A DNA stretch of 64,000 nucleotides from Hyphococcus sp. (GCA_028284345.1 JANQRY010000010.1:1-64000); one strand, 5' to 3'. Positions 8,182-17,001 are shown, numbered from the stretch's first letter. Numbers and translations: made by a program. The notes: generated by a model from the letters alone, not told the origin.

Positions 8182-8952
8182 ATGGCGAAACGCTCCGCGC
8201 GTCGCGCGCAACGGCGCATGCATGAGACCGCCCAATTTCCGGACGCCGACAATGTACGCCGTCTTTTCGATGAACCGCAATGGTCGCCGCTGGAAGAGCC
8301 CGCCAAACAGGAAAAATTCAGGGATCACAAATACCGTAAGAACATTCGTGCACAGAATGAATCGCAGCAAAAGCTCCTCGACGCCATAGACGTCGCGCCC
8401 CTGGTGTTCGCCGTCGGCGCCGCCGGCACCGGCAAGACCTTTCTCGCCGTGGCCAAGGCGGTCGAAGCGCTGGAGGCGGGCAAAGTGCGGCGCATCATCC
8501 TGTCGCGCCCCGCGGTCGAGGCCGGCGAAAGCCTCGGCTATCTCCCCGGCGACATGGAGGACAAGCTCTCGCCTTACTTGAGACCCCTCTATGACGCGCT
8601 GATCGACCGGTTGTCCTCGAAACGGCTCAAAGGCCTGATGGCCGAAGGGGTGATCGAGATCGCGCCCATCGCCTATATGCGGGGCCGCACCCTCAACAAC
8701 GCCTATGTGGTCATCGACGAGGCGCAGAACTGCACCTATGGCCAGTTGAAAATGCTGCTCACGCGGCTTGGGTGGAACTCATCCATGGTCGTCACCGGCG
8801 ACCCTGCGCAGAACGACCTGCTGCCCGGCCTTTCCGGCCTCAACGACGTCGCCGAAAAGCTGGACGGGCTCGACAATGTGCAGGTCGTCCGCTTCTCCCG
8901 CGGCGACGTCGTGCGCCACCCGCTGGTGGCCGACATGATCGACCGGCTTTAG
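8182..8952 (+). CDS. phoH: PhoH-like ATPase
   Basis: PhoH-family P-loop ATPase of 256 aa. Walker A GAAGTGKT lies at residues 79-86, the SRPAVEAGESLGYLPGD block follows, and Walker B VVIDEAQN lies near 177. The motif GDPAQNDL near 212 is the conserved sensor. PhoH proteins are related to superfamily-1 helicases and are tied to phosphate starvation, RNA metabolism or ribosome maturation. This one lacks the PIN domain of PhoH2. It is the shorter single-domain form, not preceded by ybeZ/ybeY partners here. The ATG at 8182 is chosen because CAGGAGACACGA sits just upstream. The open frame back to 8122 has no such site. A terminator follows. Confidence 0.9.
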   Translation: MAKRSARRAQRRMHETAQFPDADNVRRLFDEPQWSPLEEPAKQEKFRDHKYRKNIRAQNESQQKLLDAIDVAPLVFAVGAAGTGKTFLAVAKAVEALEAGKVRRIILSRPAVEAGESLGYLPGDMEDKLSPYLRPLYDALIDRLSSKRLKGLMAEGVIEIAPIAYMRGRTLNNAYVVIDEAQNCTYGQLKMLLTRLGWNSSMVVTGDPAQNDLLPGLSGLNDVAEKLDGLDNVQVVRFSRGDVVRHPLVADMIDRL

Positions 8953-8973
8953 GACCCCTATGTTTTAGAATCA

Positions 8974-9001
8974 GGTGCGGATTGAATGGTCCGTACCTTT
9001 T
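8974..9001 (+). terminator. Probable terminator after phoH
   Basis: Stem GGTGCGGA (8974-8981) pairs with TCCGTACC (8990-8997) with one G-U pair, an 8-nt loop and four Ts. It lies 20 nt after the phoH stop and abuts a long inverted repeat that could strengthen it. Confidence 0.55.
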
Positions 9002-9002
9002 A

Positions 9003-9089
9003 TCCGCTCATCCCGGCGCAGGCCGGGATCTCAGGCCGGTGACGCCGCGCTTGCCGCTTTAGATCCCGGCCTGCGCCGGGATGAGCGGA
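9003..9089. repeat. Perfect 29-bp inverted repeat (TCATCCCGGC family)
   Basis: The left arm (9003-9031) and right arm (9061-9089) are exact reverse complements over 29 bases and are separated by a 29-nt centre. Each arm also folds on itself (ATCCCGGC-GCAG-GCCGGGAT). Related copies sit at 48875-48959 and 49973-50050. This has the architecture of a two-REP (REPIN-like) element. No transposase is nearby. Confidence 0.85.
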
Positions 9090-9254
9090 AGTTTTTATGA
9101 CCTGTATCAACCGGCCCGGGCTTCGAAGATTTAAGCTCGCGCGCCTTCGCGCCCCGGCCGCGAAGGCGGCCGAATTTTGGTTTGCGCGCTTCGCGCGCGG
9201 GGCGGTCCATGCTAGGAAATCGCCCGAGCAGGGTTCAGTAACAAGGCAGGCGCC

Positions 9255-10004
9255 ATGGGCAACGGCTACGGGTTCGGCGGCGATCAGGTCAAAGAGGAAT
9301 CGAGCTGGCGCTATCCGATCGGCATTTTCCTGGCGACGCTCGTTCTGTGCGCCATCTTCCTCTATTATTACGTCGGTCCGAGCTATGAAGAGTTCAAAGG
9401 CGACCTGCCCAGCCCGGCCATTACCGAAGAACCGATCAATGTGGAAATCGCCGGCCGGAAATTCGCCCCCGCGGCCAATTACACGGTGTATCCGCGCGCG
9501 CGGCGGGGCGGCGCCCGCGAGGAGATTTCCCTTTACGCCCTGTGGCCGACCATGGACGGCTATACGCCGGCGCACCGGCGCGAATTTGTCGACGACGACC
9601 CGAAAACCCGGCGCATCTACATCACGATCTCAACGCGCAAATCCCCGATTACGGAAGCCGAACGCATCGAGACCCTCTACATGCCGAACGTCATCGATCG
9701 GCGCGGCGTCAGAACCCCCTATCAGTTGACGAAATACGCCTTTACCGAACGGCGCTCCGACGTGCCGACCAACGGATACGCCGACACCGAACTGCTGGTT
9801 GGCGCGGACGCCGCCGAGAACGTCGTGGCGCTGTTCTGTTTTCAGGAACGCGACGACATCCCGAGCCCCGAATGCTGGCGCAGTTTCGAATACGCCAACG
9901 GCGTCGAGGTGAGCTATCGCTTCAAGCGGCCCTATCTGCCGGAATGGCGCGCCATTGACGCGGAAGTGCGCGCCTATGTGGAGCGCATCGACCGCACAGG
10001 GTAG
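9255..10004 (+). CDS. Hypothetical single-span membrane protein
   Basis: A 249-aa protein not recognised. One hydrophobic segment (about residues 20-42, YPIGIFLATLVLCAIFLYYYV) near the N-terminus is followed by a hydrophilic domain of about 200 residues, suggesting an inner-membrane anchor with a periplasmic body. The body contains four Tyr/Trp-rich stretches and two cysteines (CFQERDDIPSPEC, about 11 residues apart) that could form a disulfide. AGGCAGG upstream of the ATG is a plausible ribosome-binding site. It converges with the 472-aa membrane protein gene (7-nt gap). GC and codon use match the neighbours. Function unknown. Confidence 0.75.
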   Translation: MGNGYGFGGDQVKEESSWRYPIGIFLATLVLCAIFLYYYVGPSYEEFKGDLPSPAITEEPINVEIAGRKFAPAANYTVYPRARRGGAREEISLYALWPTMDGYTPAHRREFVDDDPKTRRIYITISTRKSPITEAERIETLYMPNVIDRRGVRTPYQLTKYAFTERRSDVPTNGYADTELLVGADAAENVVALFCFQERDDIPSPECWRSFEYANGVEVSYRFKRPYLPEWRAIDAEVRAYVERIDRTG

Positions 10005-10011
10005 CGGCCGA

Positions 10012-11430
10012 TCAGACCCGAAGCCGCGCCGACATGGCGGTCATCGCCGGCGGCGCAAGGATAAGGCCGATCAGCGCAACCGTCAGAAAATAGATGATGG
10101 TCGAAAGCGCCCCGGGCCATTGCAGCGCATACATCGCAGCGAACAACGACGCCGCGCCGGCGCCGACGATGAAGAGGTAGCGCCGCAAGCCGTCGCTCAG
10201 GGCGTTCTCGACAATATCGCGCGCATTGCGCCAGGTTTCGCCGGCGTCGCGCCAACTGACCGTCAGCGCGCCGAGCGCCACCGCGCCAAGGGTCAGCGCC
10301 GCGAACCGATCCTCGGTCGCGGGTCCTGCAACGCCGACAAGCGCAAGCACATAGTCGGCGAGAATGGCGCTCGCCGTCAGAACCGTTGCGATCAGCGTGC
10401 TCGTCCGTGCAGAAACGAATGCAAGCGAGGCTGCAACGCACAGGAGCAGAATAAACACGGCAAACCGGATCGGCGCGGCGACGCCCACTTCAAAGGCGGC
10501 GATGACGACAAAGATCCCGGCGATGGCGATGGCGGCGAGCGCCGTCGTCGCCGGCAGGGCGAGACGCAGCGGCCGCCAGCGGGCGGTAAACCACTGCCGC
10601 CGGCGGTTTTCGTCAAGCGCCGCGCGCTCATTGATATCGCTCAAAACGAGACCGCCGACGACGGCGACGAGCCCCGTCCCGACCGCCGCGGCCGAAGCTG
10701 TAAATCCCGCCCAGACGATGCGCCAATCGACCGAACCGGCGTTGATCGTGAAGGAATGCACGGCGAAGAAAACAACGAGCGCCATCAGCGCAAAGGCCGA
10801 CGAGGCGACGGCGCTGTGGCCGGCGGCGGCGGCGGCGCGTCTTCTGTTCTGGCCCTCGGCGAAGAAGTTCGAGAAATCAGCCGCCACATTAACGCCGGTC
10901 CCAATGCCAATGGTCAGCGCCAGCGCGACGGCGACGGCGCCGGTGGCGCCGCCGAGCACCCCTTCAAGCGCCAGATAGCCCGCCGCGCCGGCGACGCCGA
11001 GCACCGCGCCAAAGGAGGCCAGGACACCGAGGCGCGTGACGTTGCGCGCCAGCGGCGCCAGAGCAATGAGAAAGGCGAAATAAGCGCATGCCGCCATCAC
11101 CAGCGCGCGCGGCGGCGACGGCGCGTCAAACGGCGCGCGGATCATGCCGGCGTCGAGCGCTGTAAGACCGATGGCGATCGCGAAGACCAGCGCCGCAAAT
11201 CCGCCGAGGGCGAGGCCGCCGCGCGGCGCAGCGGCGGCGATGGCCATAGGCGCAATGAGCAAGGCGGCGGCCGTCAGCGCCAGAACCGCGATCGTCTCCC
11301 CGGCGCCGCCGCCCGCCTGACGCGCGCCGACAATGGCGAGCGCCGCAAGGCCCGGAGCGAGAACGCCGATAGAAAGATAAGGTCGCTCTGCGACAAAGGC
11401 GCCGACGAGGCCTACGGGCGCCTCACGCAA
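10012..11430 (-). CDS. Polytopic membrane protein, possibly MMPL/RND-like transmembrane core
   Basis: A 472-aa, very hydrophobic protein with about twelve predicted spans in two halves separated by a basic loop (DENRRRQWFTARWRP). The string GIGTGVNVAADFSNFFAEGQNRRRA plus the helix that follows resembles TM4 and its amphipathic extension in MMPL/RND exporters (usual form GIGxDYxxxLxxRxxEE, then A-rich helix). The large periplasmic domains of RND pumps are absent. So this could be a degenerate or minimal RND-type translocator, but the key charged residues of proton-driven pumps are not clear. It starts 12 nt after the DUF3126 gene stop and is probably co-transcribed with it. Substrate unknown. 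Confidence 0.6.
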   Translation of the reverse strand: MREAPVGLVGAFVAERPYLSIGVLAPGLAALAIVGARQAGGGAGETIAVLALTAAALLIAPMAIAAAAPRGGLALGGFAALVFAIAIGLTALDAGMIRAPFDAPSPPRALVMAACAYFAFLIALAPLARNVTRLGVLASFGAVLGVAGAAGYLALEGVLGGATGAVAVALALTIGIGTGVNVAADFSNFFAEGQNRRRAAAAAGHSAVASSAFALMALVVFFAVHSFTINAGSVDWRIVWAGFTASAAAVGTGLVAVVGGLVLSDINERAALDENRRRQWFTARWRPLRLALPATTALAAIAIAGIFVVIAAFEVGVAAPIRFAVFILLLCVAASLAFVSARTSTLIATVLTASAILADYVLALVGVAGPATEDRFAALTLGAVALGALTVSWRDAGETWRNARDIVENALSDGLRRYLFIVGAGAASLFAAMYALQWPGALSTIIYFLTVALIGLILAPPAMTAMSARLRV

Positions 11431-11442
11431 GGAGACGGCTCC

Positions 11443-11667
11443 TTACGCGTCCGGCTGTTCTGGAAGGTCGATCTCCAGAATCGCCATGTTGAAATCATAG
11501 GAAACGTCGCCCTCTTCATCGTCCTTGAAGATGACGGCGATGAACTCGTCGCCCAGATAGACTTCCGCGGAATCGTCCTTGTTCGGGCGCGCGCGCACCT
11601 CAAGGTTCGGCACGCTGAATTTGCCGCGCAGATAGCTTTGAATACGGGCGATTTCCGATGCGTTCAT
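11443..11667 (-). CDS. DUF3126 family small protein
   Basis: A 74-aa acidic protein matching the alphaproteobacterial DUF3126 pattern: IARIQSYLRGKF near the start, then RPNKDDSAEVYLGDEFIAVIFKDDEEGDVSYDFNMAILEIDL. The family is small, soluble and of unknown function, and is widespread in Alphaproteobacteria as a stand-alone gene. It is the first gene of a probable two-gene unit with the 472-aa membrane protein. Start chosen at the ATG at 11667. The full family length is present. Confidence 0.8.
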   Translation of the reverse strand: MNASEIARIQSYLRGKFSVPNLEVRARPNKDDSAEVYLGDEFIAVIFKDDEEGDVSYDFNMAILEIDLPEQPDA

Positions 11668-11748
11668 AGGGCGCGGTGTCCTTGCTGTTATGGTGTATTA
11701 ACGATATCCGGCGCCGGCGCCAAGCTGGCGACATGTAGGAGCGATCTC

Positions 11749-12237
11749 ATGCGAATCATCATCTGCGCGGCGTTGCTGGCCGCGACGGCCTGCGGCGAGC
11801 GGGGCCAGGAGGCGAATGCCGACGCCAGCGCCGAAGCATGCCCGCCCGGCGTTTCCGTCCTCGACGCGTGGACGAAGCCGGCCCGCGCCGGCCAGCCGGT
11901 GAGCGCCGCCTATATGACCCTCTGCAATGGCGGCGATAGCGCCGACGCGCTGGTTGGCGTTGCAGGCGTCGGCGATCCCGCCGCATCGTCCATTGAAATC
12001 CATCTGTCGGAAATGTCGGACGGCGTCATGTCCATGAAACAGGTCGACCGCATCGCCCTGCCCTCGGGCGCTGAAACCGCGTTCGAACCGGGCGGCGCCC
12101 ATGTCATGCTGATCGGCATTGAGCGGGAGATCGCCGCCGGCGCCGAACCGACGTTCAAGCTGACCTTCGAAAACGCCGACCCCATTCACTGGGCGTTTGA
12201 AGTCCGCGACGACGAGGACGGACACAGCGGTCACTGA
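11749..12237 (+). CDS. PCuAC-type copper chaperone lipoprotein
   Basis: A 162-aa exported protein. Residues 1-15 (MRIIICAALLAATAC) form a lipoprotein-like signal with Cys15 as the likely lipidated residue. The rest is a PCuAC domain. The expected copper-ligand pattern is visible as H (EIHLSEM), M, M in DGVMSMKQV, then GGAHVMLIGI; in family terms this is H(M)x10Mx21HxM. Periplasmic PCuAC proteins deliver Cu(I) to the CuA centre of cytochrome oxidase, often with Sco1, which is not in this window. A His-rich tail (GHSGH) may also bind copper. TAGGAG precedes the ATG at 11749. The much longer frame upstream of it is an artefact antisense to the membrane gene. Confidence 0.85.
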   Translation: MRIIICAALLAATACGERGQEANADASAEACPPGVSVLDAWTKPARAGQPVSAAYMTLCNGGDSADALVGVAGVGDPAASSIEIHLSEMSDGVMSMKQVDRIALPSGAETAFEPGGAHVMLIGIEREIAAGAEPTFKLTFENADPIHWAFEVRDDEDGHSGH

Positions 12238-12248
12238 CCCCCGGCTCC

Positions 12249-13403
12249 CTACTCCATTCGGTTTCTGTCTCTGAAGGTCACGATCTGTAATTTATCCTCC
12301 GCCACGTGATCGCGAATCGTTCGGTCGAGATTGATCATGGAGAACCGGCTCCATTCATTGGACTGCACTACGTTGAACATGGTCGAGGTCGCGCGCGCCG
12401 TAACGGCGCCGGCGATCAGGACATAAACGCCCATGGCCGCGGCGACGACGCTTAAGGCCGTGCGATCCGCACCGCCGGTCATCAGCGCAACCAGCGCCGC
12501 AGCGCCGGCGCCCACAATCACGACCATGCCGCCCGCCCAGTAGAGCGCCGTATTGCGCCGGATCTGATAGAACTTGTTGCGCAGCATGGATTCGCAAAGA
12601 AAGAGCCGCATGGCGAACCAGTGATAAGCGAGCGTCCAGGCGCCCGCTTCATCCATCAGTTCTTCTCGTTCAGGGATGCGTTTGTCGCGCTCCACATTGA
12701 GCGCCCGGCGTTTCGCTACCTGAAAATTGTTGTTGATGCGGGCGAATTTCGACGTGACGTAATTGTCGAGATTGAGGAGATTGCGCTGCTGCACCACCTT
12801 GTAGGGCCAGCTGTAAACAAGGAAAGCCAGCAACGCCGCCAACCCCGAGGCCGCGCCATAGAGAAGCCATGGCTCAACGGCGGCGCCCAGATAACGCTGC
12901 GCGACGACGGTCCCGCCAATCGCAAGCGCGCCGATGAGCGGCGTCCAGAACAGCATCAGCCCGCGCGTGTTGTCGTTCAGCGTGCGGCGGAACAGATTGG
13001 CGACATTGATAAAGCGCTGATCAATGGACTCTTCTGAATAGCCGAGCGCCTTGTAGAGAAAGTCCTTCTCGATTTCCTCGTAGAAAAAGTCGCCGCGCGG
13101 GAACAATGGAAATTCAAAATCATAAAAGCGCTCCGCCTGCGCCGCATATTCATGCGCCTGTTCCAGCGTCAGCTCTGATGCGGATTTTTCCGTAAGGCGC
13201 GGCCGCGGCAATTGCCGGAACATGGCGGCCTCAACGCCGCGGGGCGGTTCTTCGCGATACTCCTCCTCGAGGATTGCGCCGGGCCCGAGACGGGCGGCGG
13301 CCCCCGCCGCCGTTCGACCGGCGGTCCGAGCCGGCCGCCGAAATGGTTTAAGAAAGACCCGGAAAGGCCAGGTCAGGATTTGCAGTATTTTTTTCGATAT
13401 CAT
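12249..13403 (-). CDS. Hypothetical four-span membrane protein
   Basis: A 384-aa protein not assigned to a family. It has a basic N-terminus rich in Arg and Ala, a charged region with many Tyr/Phe (residues 75-135), then two pairs of membrane spans (about 148-168 and 178-198; about 285-307 and 315-335). A conserved-looking cytosolic loop lies between the pairs (LDNYVTSKFARINNNFQVAKRR...). The final residues are hydrophilic. The arrangement of two hairpins around a long basic/acidic loop suggests a scaffold or channel-like protein, but this is only topology. Convergent with the PCuAC gene (11-nt gap). Divergent from the ABC-F gene. Confidence 0.7.
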   Translation of the reverse strand: MISKKILQILTWPFRVFLKPFRRPARTAGRTAAGAAARLGPGAILEEEYREEPPRGVEAAMFRQLPRPRLTEKSASELTLEQAHEYAAQAERFYDFEFPLFPRGDFFYEEIEKDFLYKALGYSEESIDQRFINVANLFRRTLNDNTRGLMLFWTPLIGALAIGGTVVAQRYLGAAVEPWLLYGAASGLAALLAFLVYSWPYKVVQQRNLLNLDNYVTSKFARINNNFQVAKRRALNVERDKRIPEREELMDEAGAWTLAYHWFAMRLFLCESMLRNKFYQIRRNTALYWAGGMVVIVGAGAAALVALMTGGADRTALSVVAAAMGVYVLIAGAVTARATSTMFNVVQSNEWSRFSMINLDRTIRDHVAEDKLQIVTFRDRNRME

Positions 13404-13580
13404 CCGCCCTCCATCTATTTGCTTGATAAATGGTGACGCGGCGGCGGCCGATCAATATTTGCCCGCGCATATTGCATTGCGAATTTTGTGACAGAACCGT
13501 GACATTCGCGCTTGCAAAAGAAAACGTTGAACCGCAGAAAGCATCGTTCAGCATTCCGGATTTTCCCGCGCCGATAACGC

Positions 13581-15458
13581 ATGTTGCACGTCAACGATCT
13601 CTCCTTCGCGATTGAAGGACGCCCCCTGTTCGACCAGGCGACGGCGGCGATTTCGGACGGCTGGAAAGTCGGTTTTGTCGGGCGCAACGGCTCCGGCAAG
13701 TCGACGCTCCTTAAACTCATTCTCGGCGAATCCCACGCGGTCGACGATGAAATCTCGATTCGCAAGGGCGCGCGCATCGGCTCTGTGGCGCAGGAGGCGC
13801 CGGCGAGCGATAAGAGCCTCATCGCAACGGTGCTCGAACAGGATCGCGAGCGCGCGAGTCTCATCGCCGAAAGCGAAACAGCGAGCGACCCCCATCGCAT
13901 CGCGGAGATCCAGACCCGGCTTGCGGATATCGAGGCGCACTCGGCCGAAGCGCGCGCCGCGAGCATCCTCGCCGGGCTCGGCCTTTCGGCGGAAAACCAG
14001 CGCCGTGCGTGCGCCGAGTTTTCCGGCGGCTGGCGCATGCGCGTGGCGCTCGCCGGCGTTCTCTTTTCCGCGCCCGATCTTCTGCTGCTCGACGAGCCCA
14101 CGAACTATCTCGACCTTGAGGGCGCGGTCTGGCTCGAAACCTATCTGAAGCGCTACCCTCACACGGCGCTGATCATCAGTCACGACCGGGACCTTTTGAA
14201 CAACGCCGTCACCCACATCATGGCGCTTGAGAACGGCAAGCTGTCGGTTCACCCCGGCAACTACGATTCTTACGAGCGAAAGCGCGCCGAGGCGCGCGCG
14301 CAAGCGGCAAGTTTCGCCGCCCGGCAGGAAGCGCGCCGGCGCCATATGCAATCCTTTGTGGATCGCTTCCGCGCCAAGGCGTCAAAGGCGAAACAGGCGC
14401 AGAGCCGCATCAAGGCGCTGGAAAAAATGCAGGCCGTCGCGGTTCCGATTTCCGAGCGCACGACGCCGTTTCGCTTTCCCAATCCGAAACCCATGGCGCC
14501 GCCCATTGTCCGCGTCGTCGACGCGGCGCTCGGTTATGAAGAGGACAAGCCGGTCCTGCGCGGCGTCAATCTGCGGCTCGATCAGGACGACCGCATCGCC
14601 ATTCTCGGGCCCAATGGCGAAGGCAAATCAACGCTCGTTAAATCCATCGCCGGACGCATCGGCGCTCTCGGCGGCAATATCTACAAGCACAAGAAACTGA
14701 AGATCGCCTATTTCGCCCAGCACCAGATCGACGAGTTAAAGCCCGGAAACTCCGCCCATGATCATGTGCGTGAAATCCTGCCCGATGCGACGGAAGCGGA
14801 AACGAGGAGCGCCTGCGCCGGGCTCGGCTTCGGGCCCGACAAGGCGGACACGGCGGTTGAGAAACTCTCCGGCGGCGAGAAGGCGCGGCTGCTGCTCGGA
14901 CTCATCACCTATCATGGCGCGCATCTGCTTATCCTCGACGAACCGACGAACCATCTCGACATCCAGTCGCGCGAGGCGTTGTCCGAAGCGCTCAACGATT
15001 TCGCCGGCGCCGTCCTCCTCATCACCCATGACGCCCACCTCGCCGCCTCGATCGCGGACCGGTTGTGGCTCGTCAACAACGGCAAGGCGGAACGGTACGA
15101 AGGGGATCTCGATGACTACCGGGCGCTTGTCATCGCCGCCAACAAAACGGCGCCCGCGGGCGAAAAATCCGCCGGGCCGAACGAACGCGAACGCGCGCGC
15201 AAATCCGCCGCCGAACATCGCGCGTCAATCAGCCCATTGAAAAAAGCGGCGGAAGCGGCCGAAACAAAGGTCGACACGCTGAACGCAACGCTGACGCGCC
15301 TCGACGCCGCGCTGGCCGAGCCCGGGCTTTATGAAAACGACGTCAAACGCGCGACCAAACTGCAAAAGGAACGCGCGGCGCTGATCGATGCGATCGCGGC
15401 GGCGGAAGAAGACTGGCTCGCGGCGCTCGACGCGTATGAGGCCGCGAAAGCGGACTGA
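13581..15458 (+). CDS. ABC-F family ATPase (Uup/YheS type)
   Basis: A soluble tandem-ATPase of 625 aa. The first nucleotide-binding domain has Walker A GRNGSGKST near 34-42, signature FSGGWRMRVALA near 150 and Walker B LLLLDEPTNYLDL near 168. The second has GPNGEGKST near 343, LSGGEKARLLL near 431 and LLILDEPTNHLDI near 452. A linker of about 80 residues rich in Arg/Lys/Gln separates them, and a C-terminal coiled coil (about 540-625) follows. This is the ABC-F plan: these proteins bind the ribosomal E site and rescue stalled or antibiotic-bound ribosomes. No membrane spans. The C-terminal coiled coil favours a Uup-like assignment. No clear Shine-Dalgarno precedes the ATG. Confidence 0.9.
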   Translation: MLHVNDLSFAIEGRPLFDQATAAISDGWKVGFVGRNGSGKSTLLKLILGESHAVDDEISIRKGARIGSVAQEAPASDKSLIATVLEQDRERASLIAESETASDPHRIAEIQTRLADIEAHSAEARAASILAGLGLSAENQRRACAEFSGGWRMRVALAGVLFSAPDLLLLDEPTNYLDLEGAVWLETYLKRYPHTALIISHDRDLLNNAVTHIMALENGKLSVHPGNYDSYERKRAEARAQAASFAARQEARRRHMQSFVDRFRAKASKAKQAQSRIKALEKMQAVAVPISERTTPFRFPNPKPMAPPIVRVVDAALGYEEDKPVLRGVNLRLDQDDRIAILGPNGEGKSTLVKSIAGRIGALGGNIYKHKKLKIAYFAQHQIDELKPGNSAHDHVREILPDATEAETRSACAGLGFGPDKADTAVEKLSGGEKARLLLGLITYHGAHLLILDEPTNHLDIQSREALSEALNDFAGAVLLITHDAHLAASIADRLWLVNNGKAERYEGDLDDYRALVIAANKTAPAGEKSAGPNERERARKSAAEHRASISPLKKAAEAAETKVDTLNATLTRLDAALAEPGLYENDVKRATKLQKERAALIDAIAAAEEDWLAALDAYEAAKAD

Positions 15459-15467
15459 GAAGCGCCG

Positions 15468-16856
15468 TCAAATATGCAACGCGTGACCCAGCGTCCTGAG
15501 CGCGGCTTCCTGGAACGCCTCTCCTTGGGTCGGGTGGGCGTGGATCGTGCCGGCGATATCTTCAAGGCGCGCGCCCATTTCGATGGCGAGACCGAAGGCG
15601 GCCGACAATTCCGCAACGCCGCCGCCGCAGGCCTGTATGCCGAGCACGATATGATCGTCTTTGCGGGCGACGATGCGAATGAAACCCTCCTCCGCTTCCA
15701 TGGTCATGGCGCGGCCATTGGCGGCGAACGGAAACATCTGTGTCACGATCTCTTCGCCGGCGCCGGTCGCCTCCTCCGGCGACAGGCCCGCGGACACAAC
15801 CTCCGGATCCGTAAAACAGATGGCCGGGATCACGCGCTTGTCCCAGGCGCGGTTTTCGCCGGCAATGATTTCCGCGACCATCTCCCCTTGCGCCATGGCG
15901 CGATGGGCGAGCATGGGCTCGCCCGTGACGTCGCCGATGGCGTAAACGCCGCTCATGGAGGTCCGGCACTGGTCGTCGATCTTGATAAACTTGCCGTCCA
16001 TATCGAGGACGAGGTTTTCGCGGCCCCAGCCCTCGGTGACCGGCTTGCGTCCCACCGTTACGAAGATCTTGTCGGCGGGAACGGTTTGCGCCTTGCCGTC
16101 GGCGTCTTCAATATCAAGACCCTTGGATGACTTGCCCTTGGCCTTGGCGCCGAGCATCACGTCGATGCCCAGCGCTTTCATTTTTTTTGCGACCGGCTTT
16201 GTCAGATCGGAGTCGTAGAGCGGCAATATGCGATCGAGCGCTTCGACCACGGTCACCTTGGCGCCAAGTTTTGCAAAAGCGATCCCCATCTCCAGGCCGA
16301 TATAGCCGGCGCCGACCACGGCGAGGTTTTTTGGAACCTCGGCAAGGTCCAGTGCTTCGGTCGAGGAAATGACGTCGCCGCCAAACGGCAGGAACGGCAG
16401 TTCAACCGGCGCCGAGCCCGTGGCGATGATGATGTTCCTCGCGCGCACGGTCTCCACGCCGTCTTCGGTTTCGACGTCCACCGTCTTGCCGTCAACGAAC
16501 GTGGCCCAGCCCTTGATGGCGCGCACCTTGTTTTTCTTCAAAAGCCCGCCGACGCCGCCGGTGAGTCGTTTAACGATGCCGTCTTTCCATTTGACGGTAT
16601 CGCCAAGGTTGATCTCAGGTTTTTTTACGGCAACGCCAATGGCCGAACCGTTGGCGAAATGCATCGCCTTTTCGAACTCGTCCGCAACATGGATCAGCGC
16701 CTTCGACGGAATACACCCGACATTAAGGCACGTCCCCCCATGGGCCGCCGCCTCGACAATCACGGTGTCGAACCCCAGTTGTCCGGCGCGGATCGCGGCA
16801 ACGTAACCGCCGGGCCCCGCGCCGATGACAAGGGTGTTGCATTCAATGATGGGCAT
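15468..16856 (-). CDS. lpdV: Dihydrolipoamide dehydrogenase (E3) of the branched-chain 2-oxoacid dehydrogenase complex
   Basis: FAD-dependent oxidoreductase of 462 aa that reoxidises the dihydrolipoyl arm of E2 and makes NADH. Visible: N-terminal FAD Rossmann motif GAGPGGYVA, redox-active disulfide GGTCLNVGCIPSK near 37-49, second Rossmann motif VVGAGYIGLEMG near 175 for NAD, and the C-terminal HAHPTQGE with the catalytic His-Glu pair. It is the last gene of the bkd operon, separated from E2 by a 157-nt gap filled with hairpin repeats. Start taken at the ATG at 16856 (GAAAGAAG upstream). The frame extends nine codons further without reason. Because of its neighbours it is called lpdV-like, but it may also serve pyruvate dehydrogenase. 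Confidence 0.92.
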   Translation of the reverse strand: MPIIECNTLVIGAGPGGYVAAIRAGQLGFDTVIVEAAAHGGTCLNVGCIPSKALIHVADEFEKAMHFANGSAIGVAVKKPEINLGDTVKWKDGIVKRLTGGVGGLLKKNKVRAIKGWATFVDGKTVDVETEDGVETVRARNIIIATGSAPVELPFLPFGGDVISSTEALDLAEVPKNLAVVGAGYIGLEMGIAFAKLGAKVTVVEALDRILPLYDSDLTKPVAKKMKALGIDVMLGAKAKGKSSKGLDIEDADGKAQTVPADKIFVTVGRKPVTEGWGRENLVLDMDGKFIKIDDQCRTSMSGVYAIGDVTGEPMLAHRAMAQGEMVAEIIAGENRAWDKRVIPAICFTDPEVVSAGLSPEEATGAGEEIVTQMFPFAANGRAMTMEAEEGFIRIVARKDDHIVLGIQACGGGVAELSAAFGLAIEMGARLEDIAGTIHAHPTQGEAFQEAALRTLGHALHI

Positions 16857-16887
16857 GCTGGCTTCTTTCAATTCTCTCGTCACTTTT

Positions 16888-17001
16888 CCCTCTCCCCTTT
16901 GGGGAGAGGGCTAGGGTGAGGGGATAGGATATTGAGTAATGCACCGCTACGTCCCCCTCACCCGAAATCAAAGATTTCGACCTCTCCCCGTCGGGGAGAG
17001 G
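16888..17001. repeat. Paired hairpin repeats (CCTCTCCCC family) inside the bkd operon
   Basis: Two self-complementary modules, CCCTCTCCCCTTTGGGGAGAGGG (16888-16910) and CCTCTCCCCGTCGGGGAGAGG (16981-17001), flank further inverted pieces (GGGTGAGGGG at 16914-16923 and CCCCTCACCC at 16953-16962). The whole can fold into one large structure. It fills the gap between the E2 and E3 genes and could stabilise or attenuate the polycistronic mRNA. Confidence 0.8.

Noticed and set aside
9955-12237. 760-aa open frame on the plus strand covering the copper chaperone gene
   Set aside because: Most of it is antisense to the 472-aa membrane protein gene, very Arg/Gly/Asp-rich and without domains. Only the part from the ATG at 11749 is a real gene (PCuAC protein).
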